From positions 1 to 33,478 of IMG/VR virus record IMGVR_UViG_3300005860_000225: 33,478 bases of DNA; one strand, written 5' to 3'. Position 1 is the stretch's first letter; each line of letters begins with the position of its first letter. Origin of the DNA: a virus. The position numbers and the translations under genes were made by a program. Under the pieces are notes generated by a model, which was given only the letters and a program-made list of their open reading frames with translations, ran no database searches and was not told the DNA's origin. Below, piece after piece: positions 7,190 to 16,417 of this stretch.

Positions 7190-7570
7190 CTAGACTGATC
7201 CCATTACTTCAAGAACAAATCCGTAAGGAAAACTTCTAAGTGTCCCTGCTGTCTGAGTAATTGTTACCTTGTACTTCATGCTATTTGCAAGCTGCTTTGA
7301 GTGGAAACGTATGATCGGATCACTGACAGGTCCCGAATAAGACACTGTCGCATATGTTCTGTAGTTTGTTCCATCAACTGCTATGTATTCCTTTATTACA
7401 ACTGAATCGCCTGAAGCAAGGTTCCCTAAGTCTATGTAGCCCTCAACTATGTAGTCGTCAGACTGAGCAGTTATCTCAACTACAGTCGTCTCTGAATTCA
7501 GAGCAGATGGAGTTACCGAGCTTACATACCTAGTCTTTGTAGATATTATTACGGGAATCTGAATCACCAT
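7190..7570 (-). CDS. Beta-rich structural protein, paralogue of the gene at 4218
   Basis: 126 residues, related along its length to the 122-residue protein at 4218-4586 (shared SVTPSALN, AQSDDYIVEG versus TQSDDFILEG, LASGDSVV, EYIAVDGTN, VTITQTAGTLR). The ATG is about 29 bases downstream of a TATA-like GCTTAAATAG (7596-7605) with no ribosome site, so a leaderless transcript is likely. The two copies flank the plus-strand fibre genes at 5218-7185. A virion surface role is inferred, perhaps as two alternative or partner subunits. Confidence 0.6.
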   Translation of the reverse strand: MVIQIPVIISTKTRYVSSVTPSALNSETTVVEITAQSDDYIVEGYIDLGNLASGDSVVIKEYIAVDGTNYRTYATVSYSGPVSDPIIRFHSKQLANSMKYKVTITQTAGTLRSFPYGFVLEVMGSV

Positions 7571-7596
7571 TCAAATATTTTTGTTCTCTCGACTAT

Positions 7597-8076
7597 TTAA
7601 GCTTCTATACAGTAGATTGTTGCTATGGTACCTATGCTCGTGGAATCTTTGTTGCTTGAAGAATCCACCTCTATTTTCTGGACTCCCACACTATCTTTCC
7701 ATAACGTGAATATCTCCATGCTTGAAAGCCAGATCTCCTGCGGAGATGAGGAAGATTTCTCGATATAGCTGGTAGAACTATCACTGAACGTAACAGTAAT
7801 CCTTACTTTGCTCTCCTCTCCATCTTGGAATGGACCTATCCATGTTATCTTTGCACCAACTATAACCCAGAGCCTGTATTGAGGAGGTGTAGCTGATACC
7901 TTGCTTCCATAGGAACCTCCACCTCCTGGCACTGGAGACATGCTAAGAACTCTTGATCGAATCTGAGAGCTGAAAGCTTTATCTGCAAGCTCGTTTAAAG
8001 CATCGACTATTGCATTGAGCCATACAGTAGATAATCTTGCTCCAGGCCTCAAGTATAGCTCGTCGTATCTTCCCAT
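7597..8076 (-). CDS. Probable virion structural protein
   Basis: 159 residues. The start (DELYLRPGARLSTVWLNAIV) has the PG...N pattern of phage fibre or baseplate adaptor N-termini. A glycine-rich hinge PVPGGGGSYGSK at ~68-80 separates it from a beta-rich C-terminal domain (residues 85-159) with WVIVGAKITWIGPF and RITVTFSDSSTSY strands. It lies between structural genes on the same strand. No named family is recognised. Confidence 0.52.
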   Translation of the reverse strand: MGRYDELYLRPGARLSTVWLNAIVDALNELADKAFSSQIRSRVLSMSPVPGGGGSYGSKVSATPPQYRLWVIVGAKITWIGPFQDGEESKVRITVTFSDSSTSYIEKSSSSPQEIWLSSMEIFTLWKDSVGVQKIEVDSSSNKDSTSIGTIATIYCIEA

Positions 8077-8082
8077 AGGCTA

Positions 8083-9393
8083 TCATCCCGAATACATTGC
8101 TATCTGCTTTATTTTTGACGCTGACCTAATAGATGCTCCATATTTCGCTTCCTGTATGGCCTTGTCGAAGAACTTCCCAAGTATGTCTGGATCCAGACCC
8201 TTTGATTCCCACTCCTTGATCCATTGGTTTTTCAGCTCCTCTAGAGTCATTGATCTGTATGAATCGTTGCCCCATCCTCCGTCTCTAGTAAGTCTAGCAT
8301 ATAGTTGCTGAACAGCTACTATGTATAGATTTCTCACATACTTTGGCTGATTCTGAAGCTCTTTTTCTATAGCATTTTTGATGCTATAGTATATTGCTCT
8401 GCTTTGGCCAAACACATCAACGCGTCTGTTCTCATGAGGCTTCTCCATCTCTTCGGGTCTTTGGTAGTTTGCTGCAATTACTGGTGTATATACGAGTCTC
8501 ATTTTCTGCTCTTTTGCTATCGTCTCCGCTATGGCAATGTCTGCTCTCTTTGATGGATCTGGTACATCTGGGACTTCTGGCAATCCTTTCTCGACTATAG
8601 GTGTTATATCTATTCCTAGCCTCTTTGCAAGAAGATCTAGCCAAAGATTACCCATGCTGTAAGCTAGTATTTCTGATGGTGATCCGTCCAGCTTCTCTGT
8701 GGGAATAGACACTTTTTCATCTATTTCTTCTTGAGCAGTGCTCTTATCTGACCACGAGTACTCTGAGAAAGCAGAATTCGTCTTGGCTTTCTCAAATGCA
8801 ACTAGGTATTTGTAAGTCTCATCTACAGTATTATAATCCATTCTTAGGGAATCCACGAATGATCTGAAGATAGATGCAGTGGTTTTTGTGCTTGTACTCC
8901 TCTTGGCTTCTTTGATTGAGGTTGACCTTATGAACTGTCTGACTGGATCAGGATCATAATAGGAGTATCCGTATAGAGTCTTGTCGTAGTAGCCCTTTAC
9001 TACATTTTGTGGGAAAACCTGAATACCGAAGTGAGTTGAAAGATAAGTAAACATATCTGATAGCCATATGCCCATAGACTGATACTTATCTAAACAGTTG
9101 ATTTGATCCACTTCTATAATCTTGCCTTTTGAGAGCTCATCTGTGCTTGGAAGATACACATTGTAGCAGAGATTAAATGTAGAAAGATCACTAAGACTCA
9201 CTCCATAAGTCAGGCTCATGAATATAGATGAGAATACTGAATCGTAGACCGTGAGATCATATGTAAGACTATAGTAGTCGATGTTAGAAAGCATAGTGAT
9301 GAAGTTATCCTCTATTGCTTGCCTGCTCAAAGTATTGTTCCAGTACCTGAACTTTTGTTCCATCAGCTGCTTTGCTATTTCTGATGCAATCAC
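8083..9393 (-). CDS. Hypothetical virion-region protein, 436 residues
   Basis: I do not recognise a family. The protein starts at GTG 9393, sharing a GTGA overlap with the upstream 58-residue gene. The N-terminal ~150 residues are rich in Tyr, Ser and Leu (for example NIDYYSLTYDLTVYDS). A Ser/Thr/Lys-rich stretch SIKEAKRSTSTKTTASIF lies at about 155-172 and a Pro-rich hinge LPEVPDVPDPSKRAD at about 265-280. The C-terminal third is helical and charged. The location next to the giant structural protein suggests a virion or assembly role, for example an end-cap or portal-like part, but nothing in the sequence proves it. Confidence 0.5.
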   Translation of the reverse strand: MIASEIAKQLMEQKFRYWNNTLSRQAIEDNFITMLSNIDYYSLTYDLTVYDSVFSSIFMSLTYGVSLSDLSTFNLCYNVYLPSTDELSKGKIIEVDQINCLDKYQSMGIWLSDMFTYLSTHFGIQVFPQNVVKGYYDKTLYGYSYYDPDPVRQFIRSTSIKEAKRSTSTKTTASIFRSFVDSLRMDYNTVDETYKYLVAFEKAKTNSAFSEYSWSDKSTAQEEIDEKVSIPTEKLDGSPSEILAYSMGNLWLDLLAKRLGIDITPIVEKGLPEVPDVPDPSKRADIAIAETIAKEQKMRLVYTPVIAANYQRPEEMEKPHENRRVDVFGQSRAIYYSIKNAIEKELQNQPKYVRNLYIVAVQQLYARLTRDGGWGNDSYRSMTLEELKNQWIKEWESKGLDPDILGKFFDKAIQEAKYGASIRSASKIKQIAMYSG

Positions 9394-9566
9394 GTCTTCG
9401 TTGCACCTTTCATCCTAGCTAAATCTTCATCCATCTTCTTAAGTAACTCCTCGACTCTCTTTCTGACCTCCTCGAATTCCTTCTTTATCTGTTCTGCTGT
9501 CTGTGCTTGATCACTCTTCCTGGATAACATTTTTTGCCACCATTCTCTTATATTTGGATGCTTCAC
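9390..9566 (-). CDS. 58-residue helical protein
   Basis: A short gene between the giant structural gene and the 436-residue gene. It begins at GTG 9566 (MKHPNIREWWQKMLSRKSD) and ends with a strongly charged helix (EEVRKRVEELLKKMDEDLAR) with coiled-coil spacing. The stop overlaps the next start by four bases (GTGA), as elsewhere in this cluster. An internal ATG (Met13) is an alternative start. The GGAGG nearest the GTG is ~20 bases away, so the start is uncertain. A small chaperone or scaffold is one possibility. Confidence 0.5.
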   Translation of the reverse strand: MKHPNIREWWQKMLSRKSDQAQTAEQIKKEFEEVRKRVEELLKKMDEDLARMKGATKT

Positions 9567-9583
9567 TAATATTTGTTTCTTGC

Positions 9584-12500
9584 TTAGCCTCCTCCGTATC
9601 TCATTGCTCTGTAAGCTGCATATCCTTTTGCTCTGATCTTGATTCCCTCAACTATTACTTCAAGCTCGTTGTTATCTATCAGCCCTATGTCAACAAACTT
9701 CTTGAGAGCATTTCTCACATCCTGCTCTGTCATAGCTCCATACTGATAAGCATATGTCAGCTGTGTCCTGTACCATGCGAAATGTCTCCATAGCCTTCTG
9801 TTCTTCAGTAATGTCTTGTAGTACTCCACCTGTTTGGAGAACTCGCTTAGATTAATGGCATATGTTCTGAACAGGTCCTCAAGAATACTCTCATACTGTG
9901 GCAGATATTGCCCATCTGCTATGAATCCACGGATAGTCGGAATTAAGAGAACTAGAGTCCTGTAGTATCTTCTCAAGTATAGCTCCAGATCAAATATGGT
10001 CAGCTCTCTTTGAGTCCATCCTCCTCTGACCATAAGGTTCTTCACTGTGTCGATGACTTCTTGAGGCACTGCATATCTCGTATACAGAGCTACAAATGCA
10101 TTGACAACTCTACCTGTCTCCGAAGCTATAGTTCTAGCAGAGATATACTTCATCCATAGTTCCTTGTATGTCTGCTCCATTCGTCTCTTTTCCAGTATTT
10201 GCTGCACATAGTTTGCTGGAATCTCAATATATTCGCTCATAGTTGCAAGCTGAGCAAGTGTAGGTATAACTTCTCCTCTTCTTATCTCCTCGCTCAGAAC
10301 ATCTAGCTGTGCTGCAAGATCTCTGATTGCTAGCTCCTCGCTAGTAACTCCTGCGGTATTGAGATACGCTAATGCCTGTTCCTTCAGATCTTTTGGAATC
10401 TCTGCACCATAGAACATTGCTGTTCTTAGAGCCCTATAGTACGAGTTCAGCAAGGCTCTCGCGTCATCTGCTATAGGCCTTATGCTTATGTATTGCTTCC
10501 AAAGATCCTTCCACTGCTCCGTTATTCCTCTTCTTTGTAGAGCCTGCTCTATTAGCTGGTCTGGTATCTTAATGTATTCGCTCAATGATGCAAGAGTTGC
10601 AGGTGTTGGAGACCAGATATGAGCTTCTGATATGAGACTCTCGAGATCAGCTAGTTCCTGTATTAGCTGTATTTCTCTTTTAGTGAATCCATAGCTAATA
10701 GCTCTACTAAGGTATGAATCCCACTCGCTCTTGCTTATGATTCCTTTAACGAAAGCTGACCTAGCCCTGTTCAGAAGCGCTTTGAAGTCAGACTTTATTG
10801 GCTTGAGTTGTATGTATTGCAAATATATGGAGTCAAACGGTGAGGGTATTCTATATGTACTTAAAGCTGTCTTTGCTATCTCTACATCTATATCGAGATA
10901 CTCAGCTAATGTTGCAAGAGTACTTGGAGAGGGTATCAGCTCCTTCTTTACTGCATTGTGTATGACTGAAGACAAGTTTGAGAAGAAAGCTATCTCCTCA
11001 TCGCTAAGTATCTGTATCTCTCTGTCTCCAATTTTGATCTTAGCCATGTTGTCAATAATGGTTTTAAGTGATTCTGGATCAATCCATCCATAGATAACTC
11101 TATAGAATATCCATCCTGATATTCTCGCGATATATCTTCTTATCCAGTTCCTAATGCCTATCTTTCTGGTATTCGCTGCATACTGGACCCAGATAGCAAT
11201 GTAATTCTCATCTAGAGTAGGTATCCAATCTATTCCGCTTATGGCCTTTATGCCATCTCCTATATGCTTGCTTAGGAGCGGATGGAACTCCCTTATAATG
11301 GTGATTCCTTCTTCAGGAGTTATTGCTACTGTTGATATCCCATACACAACTCTATTTACGAGATCTCTTAGTATCATGTTGTATCTGTCGAACAATGCTC
11401 TCATTTGCAGAAGTCTTCTTTCAGCTGGCAACCAGAATACTGGCTTTGGATACACTATTTCTTTGAATGTACCTGTAGCTGTATCTATGTACCCTGTCTT
11501 GAAGTATATCTTTATGAGACCTGACATTAGTTGCTCGGAGACGTCTAGAGTAATGAATCCTCTTCTCAGAGAATCAATAAACCCTGTCCTTAAGAGAGTA
11601 AGCTCGCTTGCTAATACAGCGTGAACCTGTGCAACTGATACCAACGGAGTGACTAACGGGTTGAGACCTCTGCTTATGAGGAATCTAGAAAGGAATCTGG
11701 CATCTAGCTCTATTCTTGGAGTTACTGTAGATGACCTTGTTTCCTCTCCTGTGAGTCTTGCAAAGGAGTTGTAGATTGTCTTGAGGTCAGACATTACATC
11801 CACGTTTGCATCTGAAAGATGCTGGAAGATTCCCCATCTAGTCATCCATCTAAGATCGATTCTTCCAGGAAGCTCTGCCATTAGCTCAACTTGTATAGCT
11901 TTGTCTGTTGGGAAGTTAGGATTCCATGCAACTGGGAAGTAATCATGCCATCTCATATATAGAGATATCATCCTATTTAGAATTTCAGCTCTGTCCGGTC
12001 TCAAAGATATCTCGTATGGAGACAGTGATTTCCATGTATCAGGTATATTGAAGAGTGCTCTCCATTCAGGCTCCTCAAGACTGTCTGAAAGCCATAGAAG
12101 CTTGCTTATACCTCTCCAGTAGAACTCTGCTAGTCTTTCTGGAGGCGGGTATCTGAATGCAAGAAGAGTATATAGGAGACCAATATCTCTGTATAGTCCT
12201 GCTGCTTCATAAATCTTTGTTAGATTAGCGATCATTTCTTTTGCGCTTATTCCTGGAGGTCTCAGAATATCTCTTACCCACATTCTAGCTACTTCAGAGA
12301 GTGATGGAAGCTTCCATGCTCCTGACAGAGGTACTATTCTCTTAATCTGGAACCTATCTATTACTGTAGTGTAAAATTCTGTTGGATCAGCATACCAGAA
12401 TTTAATCACAAAGTCAGAGTAGCCTTTGACCTTCAAGTAGTAGAGAATTCCTTCCATTGCATCATTTATGGTGTTACCCAAGTCTTTTGGAATAGCTTCT

Positions 12501-14389
12501 GCTACTCTTGCTCTTAGCCAGGCTTCATTAATATCATTGAAGCTTGGGAACTCTATGGGTATGTAGTTCCTAAAGTAGTAGTTCCACCACACTGTCAAGT
12601 ATCTTCCGAACCAGATTCCGTATCCTGTCCACAATGCCTTTATATATTCGTCTCCGAATTTTGCTATCTCTTCTCCAAACTGAGCGAGAGCAGATCCAAG
12701 AACTTTTCCTAAGTCAAGCCTTATTGATGCACCAAGCCCTATTGGCTTAAGACTTATCTCTATCTCGTGTGGAGACCTTGCAAGAGAGTATCCTATTCCT
12801 CGTAGTACATATGCTCCAGCTCTCATCTCAGCTGTTGTTAGAAGCGAGAATGCTCCAAAGATTGATAGAGCTACATGAGATAGACCCCATGAAGCAGCGA
12901 AGTTCTTTGCATTCAGGAACGGAGGTGAAGAGAATCCTAGCGAGTTTATGAATTCCTCTGCATATGGAGCTATTACGGAATCTGTTGCCATAATTGCATT
13001 CTTCTGTATACCTATCATCTCTTTTGCCAGATGATATGCGATATTCCTTCCTATGCTTTTGCCTACTTCATACAAGCCTACTAGCTGATCCATGATCCAT
13101 GAGAACACTTTGTTGATGACATTGTAGGCCCAGATACCGAATCTTTGGAGCATATTTGCTATGAATTCTCCTGCTTCAGCAAAAGCATCAAGCATAACAC
13201 TTCCAAAAGTTCTCAGCCCACCCACTATTGCTGATCCTAATCCAAGCATCCCATTCCAGATTGGAGTTATCACATAATTGTGGATCCAGAAAAGCGGATC
13301 TCTTAAGAATGACTCTATTCCTTCAAGGATCTTCTTGATAAACTCTGGCACTGAGGCTAATGATGCTAATGCATTTTTGATAGTCATTGCAGCTGCTTTG
13401 CCTGAACCATATCCTTGACTCAGATTCTGAGCATCGACATTTGATTCAGGAGGATCATCTGCTAGACTCTCAGCGAATCCTTGGAAGAATCCTGCTATTC
13501 TAAAAACAATATCTCCTATAGTTTCAATCTTAGATTTAAGTGCTCCTAGACCGTCTTTTATCCATACGAGTCCCCGTCCAAGTTCATTTCTCAGCTCTGT
13601 AAAAGCTGATACCATAATGCTTGGTATGCTTGATATCGCGTCCCATAGTCTAGACAATCCCTGAGATACAACTTTAAATCCACTCGAGATGGAGTTTCCA
13701 ATAATGTTCAGGAAGTCTGAGAACCTCGATCCCATATCAGAAATGCTTTTGTATACAGTTGTTAATGCACGAAGCAAATCTGATCCAAGAGAACTAATCC
13801 CACCAAGAATATCACTGACTATGCTGGAGATAATGCTTTTCGTAGTATTCGCAAGATTCTCGAGCGAGCCAAGAATGCTTCTCTCTATCCTAGATAGAGC
13901 GTTACCTATAGCATTAAAGAACTCTCTGACACCACTTAGAATTGAGCTTCCAATCGATGATATAGCATTCTTGATATCTCCAATAAGAGATGAAAGAGTG
14001 TTCACTGCACCAGATACTGCATTGGATACCAGATTTGCAACATACGTAAGAGCATCAGCTAAGGCTCCAGGAATGCTTGTGAGAAATGAATAGACTTCTT
14101 GTATAGAAGACTTGATTCGCGATTCAATCGAGCTTATTGCAGAGCCGATCCATGAAGTAGCACTGTGGATTACAACGCTTATGAATTCAGCTATCTGACC
14201 TAATGGGCTCGTAATAGAGAACCCAAAAGATGCTATTTCTTCTAAGTTCAGGTGCTCTACAGCTACTCTGCTTACTTCTCTTGCATCTTGCTCGAATAGA
14301 GATTCTTTTACTTGCTTTTCTGATGATGCAACTTTCAGCGCATCTATAATCTTCCCAAAGTCTATGTTATCCGGACTTATAGGTGTCAT
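9584..14389 (-). CDS. Giant amphipathic-helix and repeat protein, tape-measure/virion-core-like
   Basis: About 1601 residues. Residues ~55-330 are amphipathic helices rich in Ser, Ile, Leu and Gly, as in SSIGSSILSGVREFFNAIGN and LGGISSLGSDLLRALTTVYK, resembling tape-measure or membrane-active proteins. Residues ~380-560 hold hydrophobic segments (AFGAFSLLTTAEMRAGAYVL-like). Residues ~1140-1490 contain three ~110-residue helical repeats, each with a (S/T)xATLAxxxEYxxI start, a QYIxxRPIxxD middle and a GxTxxEL end. The ATG at 14389 follows AGGGG; a TTG at 14401 is possible. The gene overlaps the upstream 92-residue gene. Large proteins of this type occur in spindle-shaped archaeal viruses. A core, tail or genome-delivery role is inferred. 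Confidence 0.6.
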   Translation of the reverse strand: MTPISPDNIDFGKIIDALKVASSEKQVKESLFEQDAREVSRVAVEHLNLEEIASFGFSITSPLGQIAEFISVVIHSATSWIGSAISSIESRIKSSIQEVYSFLTSIPGALADALTYVANLVSNAVSGAVNTLSSLIGDIKNAISSIGSSILSGVREFFNAIGNALSRIERSILGSLENLANTTKSIISSIVSDILGGISSLGSDLLRALTTVYKSISDMGSRFSDFLNIIGNSISSGFKVVSQGLSRLWDAISSIPSIMVSAFTELRNELGRGLVWIKDGLGALKSKIETIGDIVFRIAGFFQGFAESLADDPPESNVDAQNLSQGYGSGKAAAMTIKNALASLASVPEFIKKILEGIESFLRDPLFWIHNYVITPIWNGMLGLGSAIVGGLRTFGSVMLDAFAEAGEFIANMLQRFGIWAYNVINKVFSWIMDQLVGLYEVGKSIGRNIAYHLAKEMIGIQKNAIMATDSVIAPYAEEFINSLGFSSPPFLNAKNFAASWGLSHVALSIFGAFSLLTTAEMRAGAYVLRGIGYSLARSPHEIEISLKPIGLGASIRLDLGKVLGSALAQFGEEIAKFGDEYIKALWTGYGIWFGRYLTVWWNYYFRNYIPIEFPSFNDINEAWLRARVAEAIPKDLGNTINDAMEGILYYLKVKGYSDFVIKFWYADPTEFYTTVIDRFQIKRIVPLSGAWKLPSLSEVARMWVRDILRPPGISAKEMIANLTKIYEAAGLYRDIGLLYTLLAFRYPPPERLAEFYWRGISKLLWLSDSLEEPEWRALFNIPDTWKSLSPYEISLRPDRAEILNRMISLYMRWHDYFPVAWNPNFPTDKAIQVELMAELPGRIDLRWMTRWGIFQHLSDANVDVMSDLKTIYNSFARLTGEETRSSTVTPRIELDARFLSRFLISRGLNPLVTPLVSVAQVHAVLASELTLLRTGFIDSLRRGFITLDVSEQLMSGLIKIYFKTGYIDTATGTFKEIVYPKPVFWLPAERRLLQMRALFDRYNMILRDLVNRVVYGISTVAITPEEGITIIREFHPLLSKHIGDGIKAISGIDWIPTLDENYIAIWVQYAANTRKIGIRNWIRRYIARISGWIFYRVIYGWIDPESLKTIIDNMAKIKIGDREIQILSDEEIAFFSNLSSVIHNAVKKELIPSPSTLATLAEYLDIDVEIAKTALSTYRIPSPFDSIYLQYIQLKPIKSDFKALLNRARSAFVKGIISKSEWDSYLSRAISYGFTKREIQLIQELADLESLISEAHIWSPTPATLASLSEYIKIPDQLIEQALQRRGITEQWKDLWKQYISIRPIADDARALLNSYYRALRTAMFYGAEIPKDLKEQALAYLNTAGVTSEELAIRDLAAQLDVLSEEIRRGEVIPTLAQLATMSEYIEIPANYVQQILEKRRMEQTYKELWMKYISARTIASETGRVVNAFVALYTRYAVPQEVIDTVKNLMVRGGWTQRELTIFDLELYLRRYYRTLVLLIPTIRGFIADGQYLPQYESILEDLFRTYAINLSEFSKQVEYYKTLLKNRRLWRHFAWYRTQLTYAYQYGAMTEQDVRNALKKFVDIGLIDNNELEVIVEGIKIRAKGYAAYRAMRYGGG

Positions 14390-14645
14390 AGGCCCCTGCA
14401 AGGATAATCGCCTTGAACAGAGCTATCTCATTTTTTAGCTTTCTCATGTACTCCTCCTGGCTTCTAGCATAGATTATGAACTGCTTGGATTTCTTCCCGT
14501 AGCATTCAACTACTTGAGATACGAGGTAGATTACTGATCCCGGAACAGGTGTAGTCTTGACAACATTGAACAGACAAACTGTGCATCCATCTACTATCAT
14601 TGATACTCCAGGAAAAACAATGGTTTTTGCTCCAGACTCGCTCAT
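14367..14645 (-). CDS. Hypothetical 92-residue protein
   Basis: Starts at ATG 14645, six bases after GAGGTAAT. The first half looks like a beta sheet (AKTIVFPGVSMIVDGCTVCL, then VPGSVIYLVSQVV) and the second half is a long helix (EEYMRKLKNEIALFKAIILA). Two cysteines near residues 18-21 (CTVC) could bind metal or form a disulfide. It overlaps the start of the giant protein gene by ~20 bases, so the two are probably translationally coupled. No family is recognised. Confidence 0.5.
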   Translation of the reverse strand: MSESGAKTIVFPGVSMIVDGCTVCLFNVVKTTPVPGSVIYLVSQVVECYGKKSKQFIIYARSQEEYMRKLKNEIALFKAIILAGAYDTYKSG

Positions 14646-14649
14646 ATAA

Positions 14650-14937
14650 TTACCTCTGGAGCTTTCTGCTTACTTTCACGATTCTTCTTACTGTTCTAGT
14701 TACATCTAGGCATGACTCTCTGAGATCCCTTAGATCAGGATTCTTCTTAATGTCCTCTTCCCCTATCTCGATGCATGCTAACCCAAGCTCGCTTGCCTTT
14801 GCGAATAGCTCTGTTAGAAGTTTTATCAGTTCCTCTAGCTCAGGACTCATCTGTGCTTGAGAAGGTACTTGAGCTCCAACAGGTGGAGGAGTCTGAATTG
14901 GTATCTGGACATTAGGTAGAGTTTTCTCTTCGTCCAT
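14650..14937 (-). CDS. Hypothetical 95-residue protein with Pro-rich N-terminus
   Basis: ATG at 14937 is preceded by GAGGTGGAAGT. The first ~30 residues are Pro/Gln-rich and probably unfolded (PNVQIPIQTPPPVGAQVPSQ). The rest is helical (SPELEELIKLLTELFAKASE, then RESCLDVTRTVRRIVKVSRK). Two cysteines are present. It ends four bases before the next start. Likely a virion-assembly accessory protein from context only. Confidence 0.5.
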   Translation of the reverse strand: MDEEKTLPNVQIPIQTPPPVGAQVPSQAQMSPELEELIKLLTELFAKASELGLACIEIGEEDIKKNPDLRDLRESCLDVTRTVRRIVKVSRKLQR

Positions 14938-14959
14938 ACTTCCACCTCAAACTCTATTA

Positions 14960-16045
14960 TTAGATCTTCGCCTTTAAATATATTCCTATCGCGCTTTGAT
15001 CTGTTCTAGGATTAACTATGTCTAGAATGTTTCTGATCTTCGAGTACGTTGGATATAGCTCGAACTTTCTTGCTCTGATGATAGCAGCTTCCTCATATTC
15101 TTTCTTCCTTCTCGTGATCTCATCTTTTGCTTGAATTATTATGTCAGCGTATTCTTCAGGATCATACAAATGCAGCTCGAATAGTATTCCAGAAGCTTCC
15201 TCGTAGAGCTTCTTTCCACGTATTGGAACTCTGAAAGAGGATTCTGAAGATGTTATCTCTGATAGAGGCTTATAGTTACCATGAACGACAGGCTTACCGC
15301 TAGCTAGAGCTTCAAGAACCGGAAGACCGAAGCCTTCTATTAGACTGAACTGTGAATATAGATCGAACATTCCGTAAAGAGTCTTTATGGATTCTTCTGA
15401 GAGAGATCCGAATCTATTTAGAAACATAACATTATCGAGATCCCTATAGAATTTCTCTGCTCCATCTCTTGACACAACTATGAATTTGATCTTTGGGTCT
15501 TTCTTCCCTACTATTCTCGCTACTCGAGATGCATAGTCATGCCCTTTTCTTCTGTGATCACTTGCTATATAGCCTACAATAAAGGTATCTTCACCTATTC
15601 CAAGCTTGCTTCTTGCTCTTGCTCCCAACGTAGGAGCATCCTTATATTGCGAAGTATCTATTCCATGGTAGACAACATCAATTACTCTGTACCCTGCTGC
15701 AACTAGCTTTTCTTTTGTGTATTCAGAGTTCGCTACGAAATCCACCTCTCTTCTGACCCAGTCAAATGCTTCAGGATTTCTCACGTAGCCTTCAATAGTT
15801 CCGTAGTATATTGTTTTCTTTCCTAAGCTAGACATTCTGTATGCTAAATAGAGATACTGGGAGCATGTAGCTAGATCTACAGGCATGACTATGATTCCTG
15901 CTTCAGCTCCAAGGATTGTGCCTATGTCTAGGGGTTCATATGCAAGGATTGGTTCATCGTTCATCTGCTCCAGAACTTTGGCTATGTCATAAGCTACCTT
16001 CTTGAGGCTCACTCCGATCTTACTGGTAAACAGAGCGATTCTCAT
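14960..16045 (-). CDS. GT4-type glycosyltransferase
   Basis: 361 residues, the usual size for a single-polypeptide GT-B retaining enzyme of family GT4. Landmarks: an N-terminal Rossmann half with MPVDLATC and the DFVANSEYTKEKLV segment at ~102-115; VVYHGID at 124-130; a nucleotide-sugar half starting at GYIASDHRRKGHD (158-170); and the family's E-x7-E motif in FSLIEGFGLPVLEALASGKP (Glu237, Glu245). Donor and acceptor cannot be read from sequence. Position inside the structural cluster suggests glycosylation of virion proteins. Because the window also hints at modified cytosine, sugar transfer to DNA is a weaker alternative. Start ATG follows AAGGGAT. Confidence 0.85.
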   Translation of the reverse strand: MRIALFTSKIGVSLKKVAYDIAKVLEQMNDEPILAYEPLDIGTILGAEAGIIVMPVDLATCSQYLYLAYRMSSLGKKTIYYGTIEGYVRNPEAFDWVRREVDFVANSEYTKEKLVAAGYRVIDVVYHGIDTSQYKDAPTLGARARSKLGIGEDTFIVGYIASDHRRKGHDYASRVARIVGKKDPKIKFIVVSRDGAEKFYRDLDNVMFLNRFGSLSEESIKTLYGMFDLYSQFSLIEGFGLPVLEALASGKPVVHGNYKPLSEITSSESSFRVPIRGKKLYEEASGILFELHLYDPEEYADIIIQAKDEITRRKKEYEEAAIIRARKFELYPTYSKIRNILDIVNPRTDQSAIGIYLKAKI

Positions 16046-16060
16046 TGGATTATCCCTTGC

Positions 16061-16417
16061 CTAGAATAGTTTCAGTCTTCTTTCTTCCTCTTTCTGCTCT
16101 TCTTCTGTTAATGCAATTGCTCTATACGGGCTTACTGATCTCATAGCTTCCTCCTGGATCATTCTTACCAATGTATCTTTGCAAGCATCTCTAAATGGGA
16201 TACCCATCTGATCCTCAAAAGCCTTTATTTCAGCGATATGGGCTCCCTGAATAAGAGAGCATATTTTTTCTGCTGTCATCTCTAATTGTTCGAGACTATA
16301 CTTCCCTGTAATGAAGCCCTTAGCTCCAGCCTGTATCGAAAGTCTTACTCTTGCAAGCTCTGATGCTGATAGGATTCTATATAGAAAGGACATGATGTCT
16401 GGATACGAGGAGCTCAT
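16061..16417 (-). CDS. Hypothetical 118-residue helical protein
   Basis: The start ATG overlaps the stop of the upstream 46-residue gene (ATGA at 16414-16417). The protein is helical throughout, with MSFLYRILSASELARVRLSI, a central QLEMTAEKICSLIQGAHIAE and a charged C-terminus ending EERRLKLF. No family is recognised. It sits in the minus-strand morphogenesis run upstream of the glycosyltransferase. Confidence 0.5.
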   Translation of the reverse strand: MSSSYPDIMSFLYRILSASELARVRLSIQAGAKGFITGKYSLEQLEMTAEKICSLIQGAHIAEIKAFEDQMGIPFRDACKDTLVRMIQEEAMRSVSPYRAIALTEEEQKEEERRLKLF

